A stretch of DNA of 64,000 nt from Cylindrotheca closterium (taxonomy: Eukaryota; Bacillariophyta; Bacillariophyceae; Bacillariales; Bacillariaceae), in the NCBI GenBank assembly GCA_933822405.4, contig CAKOGP040001335.1:248001-312000 (forward strand), given 5' to 3'. The position numbers and the translations under genes are program-made. The notes under the pieces were generated by a model. That model worked only from the letters and a program-made list of their open reading frames with translations. It was not told where the DNA came from and made no database searches. This document shows, piece by piece, positions 1 to 10,100 of the stretch (the stretch's first letter is position 1; every line of letters begins with the position of its first letter).

Positions 1-1229
1 CACTTTCCCGACCGAGCATGGGATGTCTCGAAGCCTGTGAAGAATTCGCTCATGCCAATTTCATTGAAACTTTCAAGAACTATGGAGAAGTTCAAAGCTA
101 CCCCCACTTGTTGACTTTTGGCAACGGAATTTCGTTAATCTATCATGGCGCCGATGAGGAAGAAAACGCAGGGCGTGGCAAAATTGAATGGATCCAAGCG
201 CCAACATACGAGTCTCAGATAGCGGCAATGGCAGTGGAACATAACGCACAAAGGACCGAGTACCTTCAAGAGGTTTTACCATCTCGCGAGTCTGTTGATG
301 AAAGAGAATGGCTGCAGATAAACGAATATTGTCATGCGTTGATGGATGTGTTGAATGTCATCGTTGTTGAGGGAAGTAAACTCGACTTGATTTCAGAAGA
401 AAACGAAGAAGAGCAAGACAGCGAAGATGAAGCTAGCGAGGCTGAGGAAAACGAAGAAGAAGATAGCGATGACGAGGGTGAAGAGAGCGATTACACAGAT
501 GACGACCCGTGGATGGTCAACGGATGCGACCTTTCCGAAGACTGCACTATTGATGAAATTGGATTCTCCAGGGGATGTGGAGAGACGTATCACTTTGATG
601 CTAAACGCAATGAAACGGAATGGGTTCTCATGCGCAGCGCTTACATTGCTGTGGTTGGACCTCAACAAGCATCGATGGATTTGACATTTGGCTCTGGATT
701 CAAGGTACCTTTCAGGGTTGGTCACTCACCAGGTCGTGGAAGAGGTGTATTTGCCACCACTGATATTCCAAAAGGGACGCTTGTATGGCAATCCGATTTT
801 ACTGCAACTTTTACAGAAGGAGAACAATTCCGCAGGTTTTTGGCAGTACTGCCAGATGATATGGTATGTGACCTAATTATTTGGTGCTATACCACGCTGA
901 CGTTGAGCGGGCAGGATGTCATTTATTGCGATCTCGAAGAAGGTTCGCTGGTCAATTCATGTAAGTTGCTTGGGACAATTTATGTGACTGCGTGTGTGCT
1001 TGTGAGTTGTTTGTAGACATTGTATCCACTCACTCCCGGCTTTACGATTGGGTCGATGTGTTCAGATGATGAACTGTCCGAGTACAATGTCGGTGTCCAA
1101 AAACTTTTATTTTCTAGAAAGGAGCTTGATGCTGGCTTTGCAATGAGAGATATCCTGGCTGGAGAAGAATTCATCACAGCATACGATGAGTTCGACACTG
1201 AAAACTACAAATCATTTGGACTGCTATAA
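1..1229 (+). CDS. dual-SET-type protein methyltransferase-like, 5' truncated by window edge
   Basis: C-terminal part of a SET-domain protein. The frame is open from base 3, before the first ATG at 18, and the first residues match the middle of the two paralogues at 34091-36354 and 36586-38816 (RPSMGCLEACEE here, RPTQACLSDCEEE there), so the gene begins outside the window. Next come the shared FGEVQSYPH segment, a very acidic linker (about nt 390-510), then the second SET module: GHSPGRGRGVFATTDIPKGT, CDLEEGSLVNS and, after an intron, AMRDILAGEEFITAYDEF. The intron is unresolved. The best donor (GTAAGT, 961) with the TAG acceptor at 1014-1016 is out of frame. A weak in-frame donor at 951 (GTCAAT) keeps the TIG motif shared by all three paralogues, and 961 with an acceptor at 1065 is also in frame but loses it. 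Function is inferred as lysine methylation; the substrate is unknown. Confidence 0.8.
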
Positions 1230-1991
1230 CCAGCTTTGATTTGGCAAAAAAACTAAATGGGATGGGACCAATACCATTTCGAACTATATAAATCATTTGT
1301 ACTAATAATCTTCCGTTGAACACAAATGGCCTATACATTGGGCATGGAGTCCCTTTACATCCCATTTCTCAACAGAATCCAAGTTGTCGGAACGGTTGGC
1401 TTGTAAGTATACTCCTACTGGTACTATACAATACTGTACTTTTCTATTATACTACGATATGAGATATACCGGTATCTCATTGACCTTCTGCTTCAACTCC
1501 ACCCCAATTTCTTTATCCCCTGAAAAGTCCCTCGTTTGATCAGACGTCTAGGGATGACGTCAACAAGACGTCATCAATCACAATCTTCTGACTAAGACAT
1601 GACATGCTGGCAGTGAATAGATGAACTATTGACTACACCATCGGTACAAAGCAGTGGAACGTAACAAAACAATACTCCTACTTTGAATAGTCCTGAAACA
1701 TTAAACTCTATCTTATGTTTTATGTATGATACATCTATTTGTGTGATGGGGTGAATATGAGGATCTTTCTCAAGCCATGAGAACAACACGATGATGTATC
1801 GTTGCGATAATCAATCGAAATCTTGTCCCAGGTGATGTATCCGTGTGATTGTATTTCCTTGTCAGATTCTGTACCTCAAATCACTAGTTTTCGCATCCAA
1901 TGAACTTGCGAGCAATAGTACTGCCCATGCATTCAAGGTTGAAGATTATACGTTGTGGTGTTCTTCCATTTCTTTGAGGAGTCTCCAGAAT
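1230..1991. other. convergent intergenic interval
   Basis: No convincing gene. It lies between the 3' ends of the SET gene and the EF-hand gene. It contains a cluster of GACGTC/TGACGTCA sites (listed separately) and a TACCGGTA palindrome at 1467-1474. Confidence 0.6.
1543..1573. promoter_or_regulatory. cluster of three CRE/bZIP-like sites
   Basis: GACGTC at 1543-1548, the full palindrome TGACGTCA at 1555-1562 and GACGTCA at 1567-1573. TGACGT elements are bZIP targets and are reported as CO2/cAMP-response elements in diatoms. Here they lie between two 3' ends, not in an obvious promoter, so function is uncertain. Confidence 0.3.
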
Positions 1992-2662
1992 CTAAGCCAA
2001 GAATCCTAGTTGGCCACCATTGGTCTTGGCCATCTTGATCAAGTTGGTCTTCAATGTTTTAGGAGCCTCGGCCTTGAATTCATCCAAGTCCAAAGTTCCA
2101 TCCCCGTCCTTGTCGGCTCTTGCGAAGATCCCACTGATTTGCTTCTCGTTCAAGTGAGTAAATCCGATGAACTTCATGGCTCGTCTGAGTTCAGCTTCAT
2201 CAATTCGTCCATTCTTATCGGCGTCGGCCATTCGAAAAAGAGTGTTGAGGGCAGTTTGTCCAAATTCGGAATCCGAGGTTTCGACAAGTCGCGAATGACA
2301 TCCGAGTGCAGGCCAATAGCCTTGCCGCGGACCTTGTTGAGCCGTTCTTCGCCGATCACGTTCTTGGCCAATTTGACAACAGGAGAAAAGAGTCCGCCCT
2401 CCCCATGACCACCCGACGGCTTCTTGGGCTTCTTCGGCGCCTTCTTGACAGGCTTGGGTTTCTCTATTTGTTGTTCCTCCGAGACAACTAGACTGGGTGG
2501 AACCTTGCTGTCGGTTGCAGCATCATCGACAAAGTAGAGTTGGTCCTGCTCGGCAATGGCAGATGCGAGAGCGGTTGTGCGTGGTGCTGTAGAGACCATA
2601 GTGAAAGCACTGCTTGCACCGATGAATAGTGCGGAAAGGGTAATGATTGATGAGAATTTCAT
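1992..2662 (-). CDS. plastid-targeted two-EF-hand protein with a 1-nt frameshift
   Basis: Calcium-binding type protein. The N-terminus (ATG at 2660-2662) is a signal peptide, MKFSSIITLSALFIGASSAF, with the SSAF cleavage motif typical of bipartite diatom plastid presequences. A Lys/Pro-rich linker follows, then a helical segment (GEERLNKVRGKAIGLHSDV). Two canonical EF loops come next, ADADKNGRIDEAEL and ADKDGDGTLDLDEF, and the protein ends NGGQLGFLA. The N-terminal frame runs into unrelated residues after HSDVIRDL, while the EF-hand part is in another frame whose upstream residues (VETSDSEFGQTALNTLF) fit directly after RDL. One missing G near 2286-2290 explains this; no intron fits. It is either an assembly indel or a recent lesion. 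A TGACGTC-type site lies upstream near 2954. Confidence 0.75.
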
Positions 2663-3416
2663 TGTGTTTTGTTGTTTTGGGTTTCGTCTGTTTGTTGGTT
2701 TTCTGAATTTGTGAGATTGTTCGAAACATGGGCCAAATCCGATTGTCGTGGGCAAAAGCACACGTCACCGTGCAAGTGACTCCGAGTTTCCAGTGAAGTA
2801 CCGCGTGTGCACGTAGACTAGCACCGCGGGAGCCAAGTTCTGACTCAACTTTTGCACGGGAATAAAACGGAATTGACCTTGCATATAGCTGACACAGCAC
2901 ATCCCCAACGCTACAAAGATACCGCGTGGAAACCGTTCTGTTGTGGATAAACGACGTCATCTTTTGTTTTTCTGGGACGTTGCGATGACAAACAGACGTG
3001 AAGTACGTGCCATGTCAGCCTGCCAACAGCCACGAGCTTAGGCAATAAATACCATCATCAAATATTAGACGTTGATATTTCGCTGGCTACGATGACGACT
3101 GCAACTTCAAGAGTTGTTGCTGAAGAAATCTCGGTGCCTTTGTCGAACCGCTATCTCAACAGATGTATGGCCATGTTCCGAACATTGGAAACCCTCGAGC
3201 CCGGTAAGGTCGAGCTGTCTCCATCTGGTTTGCCAGAAACGTTATTTTCAAACAGATAGAAAATGATAATCGATGTATTGTTTACTATGGATTTAATATT
3301 TATTGGTCTTGTTTCGTAGTTTCATTCAACTCGTACAATAATATGTTCTATTTCGTAGTATCCCCCTCGCACTCGATCGTCAATTTTATGAATTACAAAC
3401 AACATTCACACACTCA
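2663..3416. other. intergenic interval with upstream region of the EF-hand gene
   Basis: It contains the upstream region of the EF-hand gene (GACGTCATC near 2954-2962) and one short open frame at 3092-3259, listed separately. Nothing else is supported. Confidence 0.5.
3092..3259 (+). CDS. possible 55-residue small protein
   Basis: ATG at 3092, stop at 3257-3259, starting MTTATSRVVAEEISVPLSNR and containing TLETLEPGKVELSPSG. The composition is protein-like and an A/T-rich stretch (GCAATAAATACC) lies about 45 bp upstream. There is no recognised family, so it could be chance or an exon of something larger. Confidence 0.2.
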   Translation: MTTATSRVVAEEISVPLSNRYLNRCMAMFRTLETLEPGKVELSPSGLPETLFSNR

Positions 3417-5378
3417 TCAAAGCAGAAGAACGCATACTCCTAGTACTACAGATGCCAAGAGAGACGGGGTGCAGCCAAGAGCCCTTTGTGACCCGCTTGG
3501 GATATCCAACAGATCAATTGAACGGTCCCCATTGCCAGCATCATATTCGATTCCTTCCAAATTGACGCCAATACCTCTATCCTGCAACAGCCGGGTACCG
3601 CCAGTAGTGCGAAGGAAGCCGCCACCAAGTGCTGTAGGTTGTCTCACTGGAGCACCTGGAACGCTTGGGGCACCGCCGGTAGTGGGAAGGAAGCCACCTC
3701 CCAGTGATGTTGGTGGCCTTACTGGGGCACCTGGAACGTTTGGGGAACCACCAGTAGTTGGAAGGAAGCCGCCTCCAAGTGCTGTAGGTGGTCTCACTGG
3801 AGCACCTGGAACGCTTGGAGCACTTGGAACACTTGGAGAACCACCGTTAGTGGGATTGGTGGGAAGGAAGCCGCCTCCAAGTGCTGTAGGTGGTCTCACT
3901 GGAGCACCTGGAACGCTTGGAGCACTTGGAACACTTGGAGAACCACCGCTAGTGGGACTGGTGGGAAGGAAGCCGCCTCCAAGTGCTGTAGGTGGTCTCA
4001 CTGGAGCACCTGGAACGCTTGGAGAACTTGGAACACTTGGAGAACCACCATTTGGTGGTTCCACTGGAGCACCTGGAACGCTTGGAGAACTTGGAGCACT
4101 TGGAGAACCACCACTAGTGGGATTAGTGGGAAGGAAGCCGCCTCCAAGTGCTGTTGGTGGTCTCACTGGAGCACCTGGAACACTTGGGGAACCGCCGTTG
4201 GTGGGAAGGAATCCCCCTCCCAATGGTGTAGGTGGCGTTACTGGAGTGCCTGGCACACTTGGAGCACTAGGAGAACCGCCGTTTGTGGGAAGGAATCCCC
4301 CTCCCAATGGTGTAGGTGGTGACATTGTTGGCTGTGTTACTGGAGTGCCTGGCACACTTGGAACACTAGGAGAACCGCCGTTTGTGGGAAGGAACCCGCC
4401 TCCCAATGGTGTAGGTGGTGACATTGTTGGCTGTGTTACTGGAGTGCCTGGCACACTTGGAGCACTAGGAGAACCGCCGTTTGTGGGAAGGAATCCCCCT
4501 CCCAATGGTGTAGGTGGTGACATTGTTGGCTGCGTGACTGGAGTGCCTGGAACATTTGGTACACTGGGAGAACCGCCGTTGGTGGGAAGGAAGCCGCCTC
4601 CCAATGGAGTAGGTGGTGATATTGATGGCTGCGTTACCGGAGTGCTTGGCACGCTTGGAACACTAGGAGAACCGCCGTTGGTGGGAAGGAAGCCGCCTCC
4701 CAATGGTGTAGGTGGTGCCACTGTTGGCTGCGTTACTGGAGCGTTTGGAACACTCGGGGCACTGGGTGTAGGTGGTGTGACTGGTCCATCTGATGGGTCA
4801 TTACCACCATTTCCAATGGGAGAGGAACCACCACCATCAGTTGGAGAATCCACATCTGTTGGCTGCGATACTGGAGCGCTTGGAACACTTGGGGAACCGT
4901 TTGTTGTGGGCTGAGGGACCGGCATGATTGTATTCCCATCACCATCACCATCACCATCACCACCATCATCACCAGTCGGGGTATTCGGGACGTTGGGAGA
5001 GCCGTCGCTTCCACCAGTTGGAGCAGTGGGAATACTTGGGTTTGGCTGAGAAACGGGACTGTCATCTGATGGTGGGCCTCCCGACGTTGGTTGTGAGTTT
5101 GTTGGACCCGAAGGGTCGCCGCCGTTTGTCGATGGTTGCGATACAGGAGCACTGGGTGCGTCAATGTCACTATCAGAAGGAGTAGTGGGTGTTGGCTGCA
5201 TCACAGGCGAATATGTTTCAGCAGGATCTCTATCAGGATTCGAGATACCCGCCACGACAACAGACTGATTCAACACACGTATGTTTCCACCTCGCTTTTC
5301 TTTCGCATTCCATCCTGCATTTTCTGCCGCGCAGAAGTGCAGCAAAGTAACAACCACAAGGGACCTTGAGAACTTCAT
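3417..5378 (-). CDS. Pro/Thr/Gly-rich repeat surface protein with GPI-type tail
   Basis: 653 residues. The signal peptide is MKFSRSLVVVTLLHFCAAEN. About 500 residues of repeats follow, alternating SQP/VTQPT blocks, GSPSVPSVPGTP-type blocks and the motif PPTPLGGGFLPTNGG or RPPTALGGGFLPT. The only non-repetitive part is near the C-terminus, followed by a hydrophobic end (LLASVVLGVCVLLL) with no residues after it, as in GPI-attachment signals. Such a layout suggests a secreted, probably glycosylated cell-surface or wall-associated protein; no enzymatic domain is visible. The Asp/Gly run DDGGDGDGDGDG reflects a short CACCAT-type microsatellite near 4938-4975. Repeat copy number may vary between strains. 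The role is inferred only from architecture. Confidence 0.75.
   Translation of the reverse strand: MKFSRSLVVVTLLHFCAAENAGWNAKEKRGGNIRVLNQSVVVAGISNPDRDPAETYSPVMQPTPTTPSDSDIDAPSAPVSQPSTNGGDPSGPTNSQPTSGGPPSDDSPVSQPNPSIPTAPTGGSDGSPNVPNTPTGDDGGDGDGDGDGNTIMPVPQPTTNGSPSVPSAPVSQPTDVDSPTDGGGSSPIGNGGNDPSDGPVTPPTPSAPSVPNAPVTQPTVAPPTPLGGGFLPTNGGSPSVPSVPSTPVTQPSISPPTPLGGGFLPTNGGSPSVPNVPGTPVTQPTMSPPTPLGGGFLPTNGGSPSAPSVPGTPVTQPTMSPPTPLGGGFLPTNGGSPSVPSVPGTPVTQPTMSPPTPLGGGFLPTNGGSPSAPSVPGTPVTPPTPLGGGFLPTNGGSPSVPGAPVRPPTALGGGFLPTNPTSGGSPSAPSSPSVPGAPVEPPNGGSPSVPSSPSVPGAPVRPPTALGGGFLPTSPTSGGSPSVPSAPSVPGAPVRPPTALGGGFLPTNPTNGGSPSVPSAPSVPGAPVRPPTALGGGFLPTTGGSPNVPGAPVRPPTSLGGGFLPTTGGAPSVPGAPVRQPTALGGGFLRTTGGTRLLQDRGIGVNLEGIEYDAGNGDRSIDLLDIPSGSQRALGCTPSLLASVVLGVCVLLL
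3600..4770. repeat. tandem coding repeats of the Pro/Thr-rich protein
   Basis: Degenerate tandem units of roughly 80-110 bp, recognisable by a GGAAGGAAGCCGCCTCCAA-like core on the plus strand, encode GGGFLPT blocks on the minus strand. Two subfamilies are visible, one with ACTGGAGCACCTGGAACGCT spacers (3640-4190) and one with GACATTGTTGGCTG spacers (4210-4740), which suggests stepwise expansion. Confidence 0.75.
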
Positions 5379-5636
5379 GGTTTCAAGAGTGAGTTAGAGA
5401 CACAAGTTTCTACTTGAAGCAGTTCGCTTGATCAGCTGTTTCCACTGTTTCGGTTTTGAAATTAGCGGGTAAAATCCATTCTGCACAAAGGCGATGTTCT
5501 CTGTCGTCGGATCTGTTGACATCTGTACTTATGCCAATGTTTTCGCTTGGATATGGGTACTTATGCTAATATTCTCGAACCACATGTTAATTGAAATTTC
5601 GCCTACGAGACTATTTCAGCTCCAAGTTCAGAAAGG

Positions 5637-6651
5637 TTAATCTATCACAGATGATGATGCCCGAGTGTCTTGAGCTCGGATCTTCAAGGAGGTTTCAGGT
5701 GCCGGTGTGGCCTTGAAAGATTCAATGGTTGATGTGACTAGCTTCTCAGCTCCTTTCTTCCACCGAAGGGCGGAAGCACTAGATACCAGCATGACGGCTT
5801 GCTTCGAACCAGATGGGATTGTAGCAATTACTCGGGCCTTTCGTGGAATCTCGGTTTGAGTTGACTGACTCAATGTGGAAAAACTGACATCTAGAATGCG
5901 GTAGTCTCCACTCATTTCGCTTTTCTTAACCTTGATATCAGTTGGTTGTCCATAAAACGAAAACCGGCCCGTTGGCGAGAACAAGAATTTGATAAAGAAG
6001 GAGTCCTTTAGTGCATCCACGCTATTTCCTCCAACGTTGGGGCTAACCGCCACAAAGGCGCCATCGCCTGTATCAGAATCTCTGCACTCAATATCGAATA
6101 GGGAACCAGTAGCTGTTGTAACGTCGTTTAGAAACGTTTCATAATTTTCGTTTGCAATTCACTTCAATCACATACCTAAAGCCCAAGTAGATTGAAAGGA
6201 AGTGATGACCGGCATCAAATCACTGCTATCAGTCTTCTGCACCAAAATTTCTGCAAATACATTGCCGCTCTTGGAGTCTCGACTAACATCAGTGCCTTCG
6301 CGCAGCACAACGCCTGTTTGTGGCTTTGCCTTGCCTGCTTGGCCTGTCGTGAATGAAAAGAATAAGAAGTGAGTATTGCCGTAATAATCCAACCATATTC
6401 GAAGAGATGATAATACTGAGAGCATCTGCGTCCTTACCACTAACACCCATGGGCATGGAAACCATTCCCGATCTCAAATAATTATCAACATCAGTTGTCT
6501 CGGCGGCATTGGCGTTTGCAGCGATAAGACCAGCACTGGCGCTCCCCATCCATCCAATGACTGATCGCCGCGTTTCCAGCGAAAGGCCATTGCAGTCGGA
6601 GAGGAAGACAAGAAGAGAAGCGTGATGAATAAACTTCATTTTCGATGTCAA
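5637..6651 (-). CDS. PsbP-like thylakoid lumen protein, copy A
   Basis: 285 residues from three exons: 6651-6438, 6343-6176 and 6112-5637, with GT-AG introns of 94 and 63 bp; both junctions keep frame. The N-terminus is hydrophobic, followed by a twin-arginine lumen signal (TRRSVIGWMGSASAG...ANANA/AE, RR at 28-29), pointing to import across the thylakoid by the Tat route. The mature part has the PsbP-family pattern: SGMVSMPMGVSG, PTGRFSFYGQPTDIKVKKS, STLSQSTQTEIPRKARVIAT and a C-terminal IESFKATPAPE. PsbP-like proteins act around photosystem II or NDH; the exact role cannot be told. It is closely related to copy B at 10467-11422, which lies in inverse orientation beyond the carrier gene and lacks the first intron. 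A TACCGGTA palindrome is 35 bp upstream of the start. Confidence 0.8.
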
Positions 6652-7155
6652 GAGCGTGTCGTTGTCAGATGTTGTTTTATTGGTGTACCGGTAGCATCAG
6701 GCATCAGTGACTGACTCACTCATCAGACAACAAACAGGAATCGAACGAGTCGAGGCCTTTCTCGAAATCTACATGGACCGAATTCGTGTTTTAGGGTAAA
6801 TGCAGTGAGAGGCATTATGGAATTTGGCTACATTATCGCACTACTTGTATATTCTCAAAAACTATGACTTTGATATCATAATTGAGAATACGCCGGCGCC
6901 GATTTGAAATCATAGGTTGGGATCGTCCCATGCCAGATACTGAAAGTAATCAAGATGACCATCATTACCCCTGAAGCCGAAGTCATACCTTGGAAAACGC
7001 AAACTTCGATAGCATCCCTTCCCGGGTGAATCACGCCATATGTGATACTAGCTTTTGTCGCTAACGCTGATAGACATTGTTAAAGCGATTGGTTCTGATA
7101 CAACTCACAGCAACACCCTCTCAAACCCGCACCATTGCCTATAAAACATGTCCGA
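6652..7155. other. intergenic interval
   Basis: Upstream region of PsbP-like copy A and downstream region of the carrier gene. TACCGGTA lies at 6686-6693. No gene seen. Confidence 0.5.
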
Positions 7156-10100
7156 CTACTCCAATAATCCCTGCCGTACAGCATAGAAAACATCCAGCAC
7201 AAGGCTCAAATCATCCGATCCAACTTGCAAGAGAATCTTGACGTAGTCATACAAAAAGAACTGTAGTCCAATCACTAGGAAAAAGAAAACAACCCTTGGT
7301 TGCAAACCCACATACAGATTTGCGATGCCGCCTTCCATTTGCAGCAAATCTTTCACCACATCTTTCCAGTCTGCACCCGATTCGACGGTTCCGTCTTCAT
7401 TAATCTTTTTCTTGGATGCTGATGTTTTGGTTAGGATAAAATCTGCTGGATGACTCACAATGGCGCCAGCAATTCCAGCGAGAGCACCCGCAAAAGCCGA
7501 AATCAAAAGTCCTTCGGTTCCGACACCAACTTGCACCGGAAGGGACCCTGCACCAGCATTAGCGTTGACAAATTCAGTGAAACTTTTTGAGATGACATCA
7601 AAAGCAAGGAATTTTGGAATGGCGAACGCAAGTTCACGAGATGCAGTTGGTGGGAAGCCAGCAAAAAGCGGGAGTAGATCCCTAGCATTAAGATCATTCC
7701 AAAACGAATCTTCGGATTCTTCATTTGAATTGCTTGGGCCGTTGCCGTTGGCACGGTTGCCCTTTTCTTCCAAAAACTCCTTTAGGACCTTGGTCCATGA
7801 TTTTGACTCGACGAGCCCCATGCTTCGTACTCTGAGGAGTTCGAAGGGAGCGGCAGCAGCACTTGTGATCACTGTGGCTGCGAAAGCTGCGAGCAACAGG
7901 ATTAGTTCGGAGTTCGAATCTCCACCATCGGTAAAGAACGTCAGTGTGAAAGAACGTCGAAAGAGTTCCGTCGCTCCAAATCCAAAGGAACCAAACATCA
8001 GTGACGCAAGAAAAGTGATATCGGCACTTTGAAATAGGGCGCCAACTCCTCTCAATTCAATTACACTCTTTACCAGGTCCCCTGTTCCGATTTCGTTTCC
8101 ATCCGATTCAGTAAGTTCCGATTCGTCTGTCGTTGCTTTCCCTTTCGTTTTTTTGGATTTTGCTTTCGCGGTCACCTTTTCTCCCTTCATTTTGTCTTCA
8201 GCAAACTGGAAGAGTTCATCGTCATTCTTAAGCTGAAGCTTTGTCTTGATCAACTCCAAGGGATTCAGTGCCGTCCGTACCAGTACAGTGCATACAGCTC
8301 CACTGAGGGCCAGCCTCAAATACTCCCCAGATTTCAACTCAGCTGCATCTTTCGTTACTGGCACCTTGCCGATGGAACCGAACAGAGGGTCCATTGCGCG
8401 GAAACGTATATTCGGTGATGTGTCGTAGGTACGAATAGCTGCAACACTGCTAATCACGTAAACACCATAACTGTTGAGTTCGGGTCTCATTGTCGATGGC
8501 AAGAGCTCCAGTGGTGATGCCCGTACTTTATCCAACGCAAGCCTAGAGGTCTCTTTCGTGGAAATATAGGCTGGACGATTGCCTTTGTCTCTCATCTGTG
8601 TAGCCACGGCACGGAACTTTCCGTATTTAGCTTCCAAATCCGTGAGTTCTGACGTTTCAACAAACCAATCAGGGTCATCCTTTGGCGGAGCGATGGTAAT
8701 CTTTGGTGGCTCTTTCAATACGTATCCATTTCCGGGTTCTACAATGTCGATTCCTCGCACTTCATATTCCATGTCTACGATAGCTTGGGCTGGTCTCGGT
8801 TTCTCTGTAGCAGTCTTTTGTGGTTTCGGTTTTGAGATCTCTACTTTGGGCGGGTTTTTGGCCGAAAATTGATAACCGTATCCTGGATCCAATACAACAA
8901 GACTCTCCACGTGTCCGTCGCGGTCCAAAATGGCACATACAGAACACTGCCTCTCACTATTCCCAGATATCGTCACCGTGGGTGCTTGAGTGTATCCGGA
9001 TCCTCCATCCAACAGACGGATTCTCAGCACTCGAGACGTGGGTTTCATAATCGGTTTCATTTTAGCTGCCACATAGGATGATCCAAGCGCAGGAGGGGCA
9101 TCCACTGAAACTATTGGAGGATCTGTCAGAGTGTACCCGCCTCCGCGCTGACTACTGCTCCGAGATGTAGATTCTGAAGGGCTGACCGGTTTAATCAGGT
9201 CGACTCTTGCAACCGTGGCGTTATCGATTTCTCCAAGCAAGCTTCGGATCTCTGTTGTTGGCTGCAATTCAGGTTGTGAGAAGAAGGAAAACAGGATGGC
9301 AAGCTGCAGTTTCTCTTCCTCTGAAGTGTATCGTATTTTGAGCAAAGTGTACAAGTTCAATATCCCTTGCTTTCCAATCGTTATACTGTCCCTCTCTCGT
9401 CGTTCTCTTTCTTTATCTCCCACGACAATACCCTTCAATAAATCAAAGAATCCTTTTTGGGTGTCATCGGCACGCCGTGATTTCGCCTGTGCTGCTGCAG
9501 TAAGTCCGGCTTTAGCTGCTTGAATCGAGGAATAGCTGCCATAGGGTCCAGAGAAGTAATCGGCCAATCCAATCTCGACGCTCTCTGCAAATTCGGCAAA
9601 TCGTTCTTCTTCTGGGCGACTATCAGCTTCCTTGATCCACCATGCCGTTGCTGAAGAATCAAATGTCAACAGGAATCGCGACAAGTAGGCAATAAATCTT
9701 GTTTCGTACACATTTTGAAACTTTTGACCCGGCTTCAAGCGTTGCCCGGAGGTTTTGACTTGAATCCCTCGAGCTGCTGCACTGCCACCTCGCAACATGT
9801 CTGCTTTGGGAGTGTATAGTGCTCCTGTAGACACGTCAAACTCGGCAACACCAGCCAGAGCGCTGGTTGATGGCAAAAGGGCTATGCTTCCCAGAGCAGC
9901 GGCTTGGAGCGCCTTCCGACGCGTCCAGACGTTTGGGGCTTGCGATTGAGACGTTTCTAAACATACTTGTTCATCATGATCTATTCTGTTATCATTCGAA
10001 ACGTATAGTATCACCGTTTTCCGTCGATAGTCGTCCATTGGTCGTGTTGGACAACAGGATTTACTGTTCGTTTTCATCTGCCTTGTAGGCAAGCTTGGTG

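Noticed and set aside
2523..2960. 145-codon open frame upstream of and overlapping the EF-hand gene
   Set aside because: It overlaps the well-supported signal peptide in another frame and has no protein-like features.
3343..4914. 523-codon open frame antisense to the Pro/Thr-rich gene
   Set aside because: It arises from the biased repeats; the minus-strand frame has a signal peptide, stop and hydrophobic tail.
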